Shown: piece by piece, positions 24,541 through 32,052 of the stretch
How the letters are laid out: each line of letters starts with the position of its first letter
Numbering within the stretch: position 1 is the stretch's first letter
Assembly: GCA_035936835.1 (NCBI GenBank)
Contig: DASYVT010000123.1
Span: forward strand, 1-63,387
Length of the DNA stretch: 63,387 nucleotides
DNA from: Candidatus Methylomirabilota bacterium
GTDB taxonomy: Bacteria > Methylomirabilota > Methylomirabilia > Rokubacteriales > CSP1-6
Direction: 5' to 3'
Position numbers and translations under genes: made by a program
Notes under the pieces: generated by a model
The model's database searches: none
Seen by the model: the letters and a program-made list of their open reading frames with translations, nothing else
Told to the model about the DNA's origin: nothing

Positions 24541-26672
24541 CAGCCGATCCCCGCCAGATCGAGCTTGCCGCGCCAGCGCGCGAGGAGGGCGCCGCGCAGA
24601 CCCCGGTGCTCGGATGCCATGAGCTGCGGGTCGGCGTGAACGAGGGCGAAGGCCTCGCGTCGCGCCTCCTCCAGCATGGCCCCGTCTCTCAAGAGATCGG
24701 CGACGCGGAACTCGGGCAGCCCCGACTGCCGGGTGCCGAAGAAGTCACCGGGCCCGCGCAGCTCCAGGTCGACCTCCGCGATGCGGAAGCCGTCGTTGGT
24801 CCCGGTCATGGCGGCGATTCGGCGCTGCGCGTCCTCCGAGGACGAGCCTGCGAGGAGAATGCAGTAGCTCTTCCACGACCCCCGCCCCACCCGACCGCGC
24901 AGCTGGTGGAGCTGGGAGAGCCCGAAGCGCTCGGCGTGCTCGACCAGCATCACCGCGGCGTTGGGCACGTCGATGCCGACCTCGATCACGGTGGTGGAGA
25001 CGAGGACGTGGACCACGCCCTCCTTGAACTCGCGCATGACGCGCTCCTTCTCCTGGAAGCCCAGCCGCCCATGGAGAAGCCCGACCCGACGCTCCGGGAA
25101 GACCTCGCGCTGGAGACGCTCGGCCATCTCGGTGGCGGCCCTGAGATCGGAGTCCTCGGACTCCTCGACCAGCGGGCAGACGACGTAGATTTGTCGCCCT
25201 TCGCCGATCTGCTGGCGGAGGAAATCGTAAATCTCGCGGCGCTTGGACTCGCCGCGCGCGACCGTGACGACGGGCCGGCGTCCGGGCGGCAGCTCGTCGA
25301 GGACCGAGACGTCGAGGTCGCCGTACACGGTCAGCGCCAGCGTGCGCGGGATGGGCGTGGCCGTCATCACGAGGACGTCCGGGCTCTCGCCCTTGCCGCG
25401 GATCGCCGCCCGGTGTGCCACGCCGAAGCGGTGCTGCTCGTCGATCACGGCCAGCCCCAGCCGCTTGAAGCCCACACCCCCCTGCACCAGCGCGTGGGTA
25501 CCGATGACGCACCCTGTCTCTCCCGTCTCCGCCGCCGCCGCGGCCGCCTGCCGCGCCTTGCCCTTGACCGCTCCCGTGAGGAGCACCACGCGCACGCCCA
25601 GCGGCTCGAGCAGTTGGGAGAGCGTGATCATGTGCTGCTCGGCCAGGATCTCGGTGGGTGCCATGAGCGCCGCCTGGTAGCCGGACTCGATCGCGGTCAG
25701 GATGGCGAGGGCTGCGACGACCGTCTTGCCCGAGCCGACATCGCCCTGGAGGAGACGGCTCATCGGATAGGGCTCGGCCATGTCGGTGCGGATCTCGCCC
25801 CACACGCGCTCCTGCGCCGCCGTCAGCGTGTAGGGCAAGGACGCCCGCAAGCGGCGCACGAGCGCGCCCGGCGGATTCATCGCGAGACCGCGGCGACGGC
25901 CCTCGCGGTGGCGGCGGATGGCGAGCCCGGTCTCGAGCAGGAAGAAGTCGTCGAAGACGAGCCTTCGGTGGGCCGCGGCCTGCTCGACCGAAGTCTCAGG
26001 GAAGTGAGCGCCCCTGATCGCCTGGGGCAGCGGCAACAAGGCGCGCCCCACCCGGACGCGGTCGGGCAGCGGATCGTCGATCTGGTCGGCCCAGCCGTCC
26101 ACCAGGCGCTTCATCAGCCGCCGGAACGGCCTCTGGGTCAGCCCCTCAGTGAGCGGGTAGACCGGCACGAGGCGTCCCGTGTGGAGCATCTCGTCCGGGC
26201 CGTCCTCGACGACCTCGTAGTCCTTCACCAGCATCTGCAGCGGCCCGCGGCCGTACGGCTGGACCTTGCCGTGAACGATCAGGCGCTGGCCGCGCTTGAA
26301 GACGCGCGCAAGATACGGCTGGTTGAACCACGCGCAGTTGAGGAAGCCGCTCACGTCCCGGATCATGACGACGAGCGGCATGCGCGGGCGCCCGCGCGGG
26401 GGCGGGCTGATGCCGGCGATGGCGCCGGCGCAGGTGCGGGCCTCCCCCACTGAGACGCGCCCGAGCGGGATGATGCGGCTCCGGTCCTCGTGGCGCAGCG
26501 GCAGGTGTTGGACGAGGGCGTCCTCGATGGTGGCGAGGCCGAGCTTGGCCAGGGCCTTGGCGCGCTGCGGGCCGACGCCGGCGAGGTCTCCGAGCGCCGT
26601 CCGCGGCCCGGGCGCCGCTTCCGCCACGGTCACCGCGCTGCCGCGTCCCGGTTTCCCTCTCGCAGGGGTCAA
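24540..26672 (-). CDS. recG: ATP-dependent DNA helicase RecG
   Basis: RecG reverses stalled replication forks and branch-migrates Holliday junctions. The protein (up to 710 residues) has the N-terminal wedge/OB region (LGDLAGVGPQRAKALAKLG, then the CAWFNQPYLARVFKRG segment), Walker A GDVGSGKT, the DEQHRFG box and later helicase motifs (TATPIPRTLAL, QLRGRVGRG). The frame opens with TTG at 26672; GTG codons at 26633 or 26627 are equally plausible starts. It is divergent from rpmB across about 80 bp. Confidence 0.94.
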   Translation of the reverse strand: MTPARGKPGRGSAVTVAEAAPGPRTALGDLAGVGPQRAKALAKLGLATIEDALVQHLPLRHEDRSRIIPLGRVSVGEARTCAGAIAGISPPPRGRPRMPLVVMIRDVSGFLNCAWFNQPYLARVFKRGQRLIVHGKVQPYGRGPLQMLVKDYEVVEDGPDEMLHTGRLVPVYPLTEGLTQRPFRRLMKRLVDGWADQIDDPLPDRVRVGRALLPLPQAIRGAHFPETSVEQAAAHRRLVFDDFFLLETGLAIRRHREGRRRGLAMNPPGALVRRLRASLPYTLTAAQERVWGEIRTDMAEPYPMSRLLQGDVGSGKTVVAALAILTAIESGYQAALMAPTEILAEQHMITLSQLLEPLGVRVVLLTGAVKGKARQAAAAAAETGETGCVIGTHALVQGGVGFKRLGLAVIDEQHRFGVAHRAAIRGKGESPDVLVMTATPIPRTLALTVYGDLDVSVLDELPPGRRPVVTVARGESKRREIYDFLRQQIGEGRQIYVVCPLVEESEDSDLRAATEMAERLQREVFPERRVGLLHGRLGFQEKERVMREFKEGVVHVLVSTTVIEVGIDVPNAAVMLVEHAERFGLSQLHQLRGRVGRGSWKSYCILLAGSSSEDAQRRIAAMTGTNDGFRIAEVDLELRGPGDFFGTRQSGLPEFRVADLLRDGAMLEEARREAFALVHADPQLMASEHRGLRGALLARWRGKLDLAGIG

Positions 26673-26676
26673 GTCG

Positions 26677-26705
26677 TTGCTCCGCTCACTCGATCATGCT
26701 ATAAA
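26677..26705 (+). promoter_or_regulatory. Promoter of rpmB
   Basis: TTGCTC (26677-26682) and TATAAA (26700-26705) are separated by 17 nt, a good sigma70-type arrangement. The predicted start point is about 40 nt upstream of the rpmB ATG. It lies in the gap between recG and rpmB. Confidence 0.7.
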
Positions 26706-26754
26706 AAGGCCTCGCGTCCGGCAAATCAGACGCAGATCCCCTCAAGGAGTCAGC

Positions 26755-26952
26755 ATGGCTCAGCGTTGCGACGTCTGTGGAAAGGGCCCGTCCGTCGGCC
26801 ACAAAATCAGTCACGCCCACAATGTCACCAAGCGGCGCTGGCTGGCCAATCTCGTTTCGATGCGGGGCAAGATCGGGACGGCAGGCGTCGTGCAGCGACT
26901 GCGCGTCTGCACCCGCTGCCTCAAGGCCGGCAAGGTCACCAAGGTCCTGTAA
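26755..26952 (+). CDS. rpmB: 50S ribosomal protein L28
   Basis: L28 of the large ribosomal subunit, 65 residues (MAQRCDVCGKGPSVGHKISH). It is the zinc-binding (C+) form: CDVC near the N-terminus and CTRC near residue 47. The ATG at 26755 follows AAGGAG. It is a single-gene unit with its own promoter and a strong hairpin downstream. Confidence 0.96.
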   Translation: MAQRCDVCGKGPSVGHKISHAHNVTKRRWLANLVSMRGKIGTAGVVQRLRVCTRCLKAGKVTKVL

Positions 26953-26970
26953 GGCCCAGGTGAAAACGCG

Positions 26971-26998
26971 CGACGGGGGGCGTTGCCGCCCCCCGTCG
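26971..26998 (+). terminator. Hairpin terminator after rpmB
   Basis: A perfect 12-bp stem, CGACGGGGGGCG (26971-26982) and CGCCCCCCGTCG (26987-26998), closes a TTGC loop 18 nt after the rpmB stop. The following sequence is only mildly T-rich. It may serve both rpmB and the convergent small ORFs. Confidence 0.75.
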
Positions 26999-27062
26999 GG
27001 TCCTGCTGTTGCAGCGTGGTAAACGCCGGTGGAAGGCCGCCACCTCCCACCAGCCCAAAACA

Positions 27063-27104
27063 CTACTTCTTCTTCTTCTTGGCCGCCTTCTTCTTCTTCG
27101 CCAT
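27063..27104 (-). CDS. 13-residue lysine-rich mini-protein
   Basis: The frame reads MAKKKKAAKKKKK then TAG, all nine lysines encoded by AAG. An AGGGGGTGA Shine-Dalgarno (27112-27120, one mismatch to the ideal) lies 7 nt before the ATG. It is 51 nt downstream of a second lysine-rich frame on the same strand, and probably on the same transcript as the AbiEi-like gene. It is too short for homology; nucleic-acid binding is a guess from charge. The ribosome-binding site argues that it is translated. Confidence 0.6.
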   Translation of the reverse strand: MAKKKKAAKKKKK

Positions 27105-27155
27105 TTGGAAGTCACCCCCTTTCCTCTGCAATCGTACGGCTTAGTAGCAGCGCGG

Positions 27156-27227
27156 CTAGTGCCGCTTCCGCCCCTTCGTCGCCTTCCTCCGCTTTGCGCT
27201 CTTCTTCTTCGCCTTCTTCTTCGCCAT
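27156..27227 (-). CDS. 23-residue lysine/arginine-rich mini-protein
   Basis: The frame begins MAKKKAKKKSAKRRK and ends GRKRH before TAG; 14 of 23 residues are Lys or Arg. Its ribosome-binding site AAGGAGGTGA (27236-27245) is a complete match to the 16S 3' end, with 8 nt to the ATG, about as strong as possible. It starts 54 nt after the AbiEi-like gene and precedes the 13-residue frame, with which it shares the MAKKK start. The composition resembles short histone-H1-like tails. Function unknown. Confidence 0.68.
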   Translation of the reverse strand: MAKKKAKKKSAKRRKATKGRKRH

Positions 27228-27281
27228 TGGAGGGCTCACCTCCTTCCGGTCCCGCGTCTGGCCGGTCCCGCGTGTGGACGT

Positions 27282-28328
27282 CTAGAAACCCATGGCCTCG
27301 CGGCGGAGGTGGGCCGCCTGCTCTCGGCCCCGCCGCTCGTAGTGGTAGAGGTCCGCGTACAACTGAGGCAGGGACACGACCGGCACCCCGCTCTTCGTGA
27401 TTGGCGCGTGGAAGACACCCGGGTCATAGGGCGCCAGGAGGTGGACGTTGCCCTCGTCCTCGCCGGGCCTCAGCCCAAGGGCCTTCGCCACCGGCTCGGG
27501 GTCACCCTCGATGTAGCAGTGGATGGCCGGAAAACGGACATTGGGCGCCACGAGTGCCGCGCCCGCATGGAGCGTGAACGCGAAGCGCCGATCCGCCTCT
27601 TGGGCAGCGCGGGCGAGGTCGCCGACCAGCTTCCGTGTGATCCGCTCCGGCGAGAAGTAGGTCGCGATCTCATTGAGGCGATACGTGTAAGCGTCTACCC
27701 ATGCGTCGAGCAGATCGGCCGGCTTGCTCAGGTGGATACGCTGCTGCTCGCCGCGCTCGACCCACGCCAGGTCGCCCAGCCGCTTGACCACGTTGTGGGC
27801 GTGGCCGAGGCTGACCTGCGAGGCCTTCGCCAGCTCGTCGAGCCGCCAGAGACGGCCGGGATCGACGAGGAGCGTCCGGACCACTCGGGTCGCCCGGGGC
27901 GCGAAGAGGGCCTTGAGCGGGCGCGTGGACGGCCTGAGGTTGGGCTTTCCTTCCTTCTCGATCAGGACATTCCCGAAGGCGAGATAGCAATTCCCGGACA
28001 GGTCGAGGTAGCCCAGCCCATTTCGCTTGAGCAGCCCGGCCCCCTGGGGGCTGATGTACTGGGCGACGGCAACCGGGTAGGCCCCGTCAATCTCCGCGCG
28101 AAGCTCTCCCAGCCTGGTAATAGCCTCACGGATCTGCTTGGGCTGACCGACGGAAGTTACTTCTAGGAGCAAGGTCTGATCCTGGCCTCCGAGCTTGAAT
28201 TTCACCAGCAGATCAGTCTTTTGGCCCTTAACCTTGGGGCCGGCAGACTCCTCCCATGCCACAGCCTTCGGGAACAGCTCCCGAAGTCGCTGGGCCGCCG
28301 ATCGCCTGATTTCCTGCGTATTCTCCAT
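27282..28328 (-). CDS. AbiEi-like (type IV antitoxin family) winged-helix protein
   Basis: A 348-residue protein resembling stand-alone members of the AbiEi antitoxin family. It has an N-terminal domain with TDLLVKFKLGGQDQTLLLEV, a GYLDLSGN segment, a probable winged helix (RLWRLDELAKASQVSLGHAH with VVKRLGDLAWVERG), and a C-terminal region ending SLPQLYADLYHYERRGREQA. The start is the ATG at 28328; an upstream in-frame extension would run through the promoter. No AbiEii nucleotidyltransferase toxin is adjacent. A palindrome at its start point suggests autoregulation. Family assignment is from memory of sequence features. Confidence 0.68.
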   Translation of the reverse strand: MENTQEIRRSAAQRLRELFPKAVAWEESAGPKVKGQKTDLLVKFKLGGQDQTLLLEVTSVGQPKQIREAITRLGELRAEIDGAYPVAVAQYISPQGAGLLKRNGLGYLDLSGNCYLAFGNVLIEKEGKPNLRPSTRPLKALFAPRATRVVRTLLVDPGRLWRLDELAKASQVSLGHAHNVVKRLGDLAWVERGEQQRIHLSKPADLLDAWVDAYTYRLNEIATYFSPERITRKLVGDLARAAQEADRRFAFTLHAGAALVAPNVRFPAIHCYIEGDPEPVAKALGLRPGEDEGNVHLLAPYDPGVFHAPITKSGVPVVSLPQLYADLYHYERRGREQAAHLRREAMGF

Positions 28329-28347
28329 GGTTTCATTGGTTGTACGA

Positions 28348-28394
28348 TTTTCAGCGTACGCTGAAAACATACGAACAATTGAAAGTGCTGTCAA
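28348..28394 (-). promoter_or_regulatory. Promoter and 20-bp palindromic operator of the AbiEi-like gene
   Basis: On the minus strand, TTGACA (28389-28394) and TATGTT (28366-28371) are 17 nt apart. The perfect palindrome TTTTCAGCGTACGCTGAAAA (28348-28367) overlaps the end of the -10 and covers the expected transcription start, ending 19 nt before the ATG. A dimeric DNA-binding protein here would block transcription; the AbiEi-like product itself is the obvious candidate. Confidence 0.82.
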
Positions 28395-28455
28395 GGGAAA
28401 AGGTTCTCCCGCCGGCGCCTAGAACACCCAGGAGGTCTTCATTGGCGGGAGGGGA

Positions 28456-28475
28456 GCGGCCGGACGGTCGGCCGC
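28456..28475 (-). terminator. Hairpin downstream of the secretion/Rel gene run
   Basis: GCGGCCG (28456-28462) and CGGCCGC (28469-28475) form a 7-bp stem around GACGGT, 30 nt after the metallopeptidase stop. There is no U-tract, so an intrinsic terminator is only possible. Confidence 0.4.
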
Positions 28476-28505
28476 CGGGCCGAGTCGAGAGCCAGACCGG
28501 GCTTG

Positions 28506-28877
28506 CTACTGGCCCTGCTCGATGCCTTCCATCGTGTCGTCGTCGAGGCCGAAGTAGTGCCCGATCTCGTGGATGACCGTGTCCCGGACAAGCTCGGCCA
28601 TCTCCGCGGCGTCGGCGCAGTCTTCCTCGATGGGCCCCTGATAGATGTGGATCGTGTCGGGGAGGACGTTGCCGTACGAGGTATCGCGGTGGGTCAGGTC
28701 GATCCCGCGGTAGAGACCGTAGAGGGTCTCGGGCGGCTCGATGTCGAGCTCGCGCAGCGTCTCGTCGTCGGCCCAGTCCTCGACCACGATGGCGACGTTG
28801 GCGATCTTTTCCTTGAACCGGCGGGGCAGCGTGCGCAGGGCCCGCTCGACGAGGGCCTCGAACTCGCTGTGGGTCAC
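28506..28877 (-). CDS. Minimal metallopeptidase family (zincin-like) protein
   Basis: A 123-residue protein of the compact zincin-like metallopeptidase family found in many bacteria. The zinc motif is HEIGH (residues 103-107) followed by FGLDDDTM, where an Asp probably serves as third ligand. LYGLYRGIDLTHR and LPDTIHIYQGPIEE are typical of the family. The GTG at 28877 overlaps the rel stop (GTGA). The physiological substrate is not known. Confidence 0.85.
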   Translation of the reverse strand: MTHSEFEALVERALRTLPRRFKEKIANVAIVVEDWADDETLRELDIEPPETLYGLYRGIDLTHRDTSYGNVLPDTIHIYQGPIEEDCADAAEMAELVRDTVIHEIGHYFGLDDDTMEGIEQGQ

Positions 28878-31021
28878 AGCCCTCTGACGCGCTCGACGTT
28901 CATCACGTCCTTCACGTCCCGAATGCCCTGCATGATGCTTTGGAGCTGGTGGAGATCCTCCACCTCGATCACGAAGTGGTTGATGCCCTTGCGGTCGTCG
29001 GTGACGGTGATCTCGGCTTTGGTGATATTGCCCCGTTGCGAGGAGATGGCCGCGGTGATCTCCGCCAGGAGCCCGGGGCGGTCCCGGCCGATGTAGACGG
29101 CGATCTTGACGGGGCGCGTGGCCGGCTCCCCGCCGTCCCACTCGACCGCCAGCAGACGCTCCTTGTCGAGCACGTTCTTGACGACGGTCAGGCAGTCGCG
29201 CGCGTGCACCGTCAGCCCGCGCCCCCGCGTGATGAAGCCCACGATGCCGTCGCCCGGCACCGGCGAGCAGCACTTGCCGAAGCGCACCAGGACGTCGTCC
29301 ACGCCGCGGACGCGAACGGCGCCCTCGCTCTTCCGGGCGGCCTTCTGGGGCTTGGACTCGGGCGCCTGCTCGTGGTCGCGGACCACGGCGGGAGCCAGCT
29401 TGCCCAGCACCTGGTGGACGGACGCCTTGCCGTAGCCCATCGAGGCCAGCAGGTCGTCCGCGGTGGCGTAGCCCATTTCGGCGAGGAGCTTCTTCATCTC
29501 CTCCGAGGCCAGGAGCGTGGCCGGGACCAGGCGGTACTTCTTGGCCTCGCGGTCGAAGAGCCCGCGGCCCAGCTCGAGCGAGCGGGCCCGCTCCTCGACC
29601 TTGAGCCACTGGTTGATCTTGGCCTTGGAGCGGCTGGACTTGACGATCTTGAGCCAGTCCCGGCTCGGATGCTGGGTGGGCGACGCGACCACCTCGACGA
29701 TGTCGCCCTGGCGGAGCGTGTAGCGCAGCGGCACCAGCTTGCCGTTGACCTTTGCGCCGACGCAGTGATGCCCGACGTCCGTGTGGACGGCGTAGGCGAA
29801 GTCGATGGGCGTCGAGCCCTCGGGGAGCGCCTTGACGTCGCCCTTTGGCGTGAACACGTAGACCTCGTCCGGGAAGAGGTCGAACCGGACCGTGTCGAGG
29901 AACTCCTTCGGGTCCTTCATCTCCTTCTGCGATTCCATCAGCTGCCGGAGCCACGTGAAGGCCTCGTCGAAGCGGTCCCGGTCGCCCTTCTTCTCCTTGT
30001 AAAGCCAGTGGGCCGCGATGCCTTCCTCCGCCACGCGATGCATCTCCCAGGTGCGGATCTGGATCTCGACCGGATCGCCCTTGGGCCCGATGACCGTCGT
30101 GTGAAGCGACTGGTACATGTTCACCTTGGGCATCGCGATGAAGTCCTTGAAGCGGCCGGGCACGGGTTTCCAGAGGGAGTGGATGACGCCGAGGGCGCCA
30201 TAGCAGTCGCGCACGGTCTTGGTCAAGACCCGCACGGCAGTCAGGTCGTAGATCTCGTCGAACTCCCGCCCGCCCTCGTGCATCTTCTTCCAGATCGAGT
30301 AGAAGTGCTTGGGCCGGCCCGCGATCTTGGACTCGATGTCGACCTCTCCGAGCTTCTCCTGGAGCAGGGCGATCAGGGAGTTGATCTCGGCCTCGCGCTC
30401 GAGCCGGCGCTTGGCCACCCGGCGCATCAGCTCCTGGTAGTCCTCCGGCTGCATCACCCGCAGCGCCAGGTCCTCGAGCTCGGCCTTGACCTTGGCCATG
30501 CCGAGCCGGTGCGCCAGCGGGGCGTAGATGTCGAGGGTCTCCTGGGCGATCTTCTTGGCCTTCTCGGGCGCCAGGTAGTCAAGCGTGCGCATGTTGTGCA
30601 GGCGGTCCGCGAGCTTGATCATCAGCACGCGCAGATCGTGGGCCATGGCCACGACCATCTTCCGGAAGTTCTCCGCCTGCCGCTCCTCTCGCGACGAGAA
30701 GGAGAGCTTGCCGATCTTGGTCACCCCGTCGACGAGCTCGGCGATTTCCGGCCCGAACTCCCGCGCCAGGTCGTCCTTGGTGGCCCGCGTATCCTCGAGC
30801 ACGTCGTGCAGGAGGCCGGCGATGACCGTGGTGACGTCCATCTTGAAGTCCACGAGGAGGCCGGCGACTTCCAGTGGGTGGGAAAGGTAGGGCTCGCCCG
30901 ACGCGCGCTGCTGGCCCTCGTGGCTCTTCTCGGAGAAGCGGTAGGCGCGGTTCACCAGGTCCAGGTCGGCACCCGGCTGGTACTTCGGAATCTCCTCAAT
31001 CAGCGTCTGTAACTGGATCAA
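28874..31021 (-). CDS. rsh: Bifunctional (p)ppGpp synthetase/hydrolase (RelA/SpoT homologue)
   Basis: A long Rsh protein of 715 residues. In order it has the HD hydrolase domain with HDVLED (72-77), the synthetase domain (IWKKMHEGGREFDEIYDLTA, then MPKVNMYQSLHT), a TGS domain (VYVFTPKGDVKALPEGSTPI), a zinc-finger-like region (FGKCCSPVPGD) and a C-terminal ACT domain. The complete HD motif suggests it can also degrade (p)ppGpp. The start is TTG at 31021 with GGAGGG upstream. An AT-rich 68-bp gap separates it from secF. Confidence 0.94.
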   Translation of the reverse strand: MIQLQTLIEEIPKYQPGADLDLVNRAYRFSEKSHEGQQRASGEPYLSHPLEVAGLLVDFKMDVTTVIAGLLHDVLEDTRATKDDLAREFGPEIAELVDGVTKIGKLSFSSREERQAENFRKMVVAMAHDLRVLMIKLADRLHNMRTLDYLAPEKAKKIAQETLDIYAPLAHRLGMAKVKAELEDLALRVMQPEDYQELMRRVAKRRLEREAEINSLIALLQEKLGEVDIESKIAGRPKHFYSIWKKMHEGGREFDEIYDLTAVRVLTKTVRDCYGALGVIHSLWKPVPGRFKDFIAMPKVNMYQSLHTTVIGPKGDPVEIQIRTWEMHRVAEEGIAAHWLYKEKKGDRDRFDEAFTWLRQLMESQKEMKDPKEFLDTVRFDLFPDEVYVFTPKGDVKALPEGSTPIDFAYAVHTDVGHHCVGAKVNGKLVPLRYTLRQGDIVEVVASPTQHPSRDWLKIVKSSRSKAKINQWLKVEERARSLELGRGLFDREAKKYRLVPATLLASEEMKKLLAEMGYATADDLLASMGYGKASVHQVLGKLAPAVVRDHEQAPESKPQKAARKSEGAVRVRGVDDVLVRFGKCCSPVPGDGIVGFITRGRGLTVHARDCLTVVKNVLDKERLLAVEWDGGEPATRPVKIAVYIGRDRPGLLAEITAAISSQRGNITKAEITVTDDRKGINHFVIEVEDLHQLQSIMQGIRDVKDVMNVERVRGL

Positions 31022-31089
31022 CCCGCACCCTCCTAAGGTTGACCCGCAATTTTGCCACTGAAATCAGTATTTTGCTACGACTTTTTACC

Positions 31090-32028
31090 TCAGGCCTTCG
31101 CCTTGGCTGGGACCTTGCCCCCCGCTCGGGCGCGGGCCCGGCTCCAAGTCTCCCAGTCCATGACCAGGGAGGCCGCGGCGATGGAGGAGTAGGTCCCGGT
31201 CACCACCCCGACCAGGAGCGCGAAGGAGAAGTCCCTGAGCACCTCGCCTCCGAAGAGGAAGAGCACAAGGGCCGACAGGAAGACGGTGAAGGACGTCAGC
31301 ACCGTCCTGGACAGGGTCTGGTTCATGGCCGTGTTGACCACCTCGGCCCAGGTCTGCCCCTTCCGGAGGCCCTTCCCGCGGCTCTCGCGGATGCGGTCGA
31401 AGACCACGATGGTGTCATTGATCGAGTAACCGACGATGGTCAGGAGGGCCGCCAGCACCGGTAGCGACATCTCCCGGTGGGTGAGCGACATGACCCCCAG
31501 CGTGACGATGATATCGTGAGCGATCGCGACCACGGAGATCGCGCCGTCGCGGTAGTGGAAACGGAATGCAACGTAGATCAGGATTCCCGCCATCCCCGCC
31601 AGGACCGCATACAGGGCCTGGAGCTGGAGGTCCCGACCCACCTGGGGTCCAACGAACTCAACGCGCCTGATCTCGACCTTGGCATCCGCCGCCTTCGCCA
31701 GCGCGTCCTGCACCTGCTTCGACAGCTGGTCGGGCTTCTCCCCGCCCTGGGGCAGGCGGATCAGGTACTCCTGGACGTCGCCGAACTGCTGGATGACCGC
31801 GCCGCCCAGCTTGATCTCGTCGAGGCCCCGCCGCACGAGGTCGACGGTGGCGGGCTTGTCGTAGCGCACCTGCACCAGGGTGCCGCCCGTGAAGTCGATA
31901 CCGTAGTTGAGACCGCCGCGGAAGAGGATCGTGGCCAGGCTCAGGAGCATGAACCCGCCCGAGGCGACGTAGAACCACCGCCGCTTGCCGATGAAATCGT
32001 AGTTGGCATTGACGAAGATCTGGAGCAT
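31090..32028 (-). CDS. secF: Protein translocase subunit SecF
   Basis: SecF, 312 residues, six membrane segments, works with SecD to drive late steps of Sec export using the proton gradient. Signature segments are GLNYGIDFTGGTLVQV in the first periplasmic domain and VGYSINDTIVVFDRIRE in helix 4-5. It follows secD by 24 nt. Confidence 0.95.
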   Translation of the reverse strand: MLQIFVNANYDFIGKRRWFYVASGGFMLLSLATILFRGGLNYGIDFTGGTLVQVRYDKPATVDLVRRGLDEIKLGGAVIQQFGDVQEYLIRLPQGGEKPDQLSKQVQDALAKAADAKVEIRRVEFVGPQVGRDLQLQALYAVLAGMAGILIYVAFRFHYRDGAISVVAIAHDIIVTLGVMSLTHREMSLPVLAALLTIVGYSINDTIVVFDRIRESRGKGLRKGQTWAEVVNTAMNQTLSRTVLTSFTVFLSALVLFLFGGEVLRDFSFALLVGVVTGTYSSIAAASLVMDWETWSRARARAGGKVPAKAKA

Positions 32029-32052
32029 CTATGGGGTCTCTAGTTGGGGCCT

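Noticed and set aside
24606-26453. 615-codon plus-strand open frame
   Set aside because: It is antisense to recG; its Arg/His/Asp/Gly-rich translation is the typical shadow of a GC-rich gene.
28940-31012. 690-codon plus-strand open frame
   Set aside because: Fully antisense to the rel gene with no family features; a composition artefact.
31022-31089. Riboswitch or promoter in the AT-rich gap before rel
   Set aside because: Repeats (GCAAAAT twice, ACTGA/TCAGT) are short and no convincing -35/-10 pair or known aptamer pattern could be assigned.
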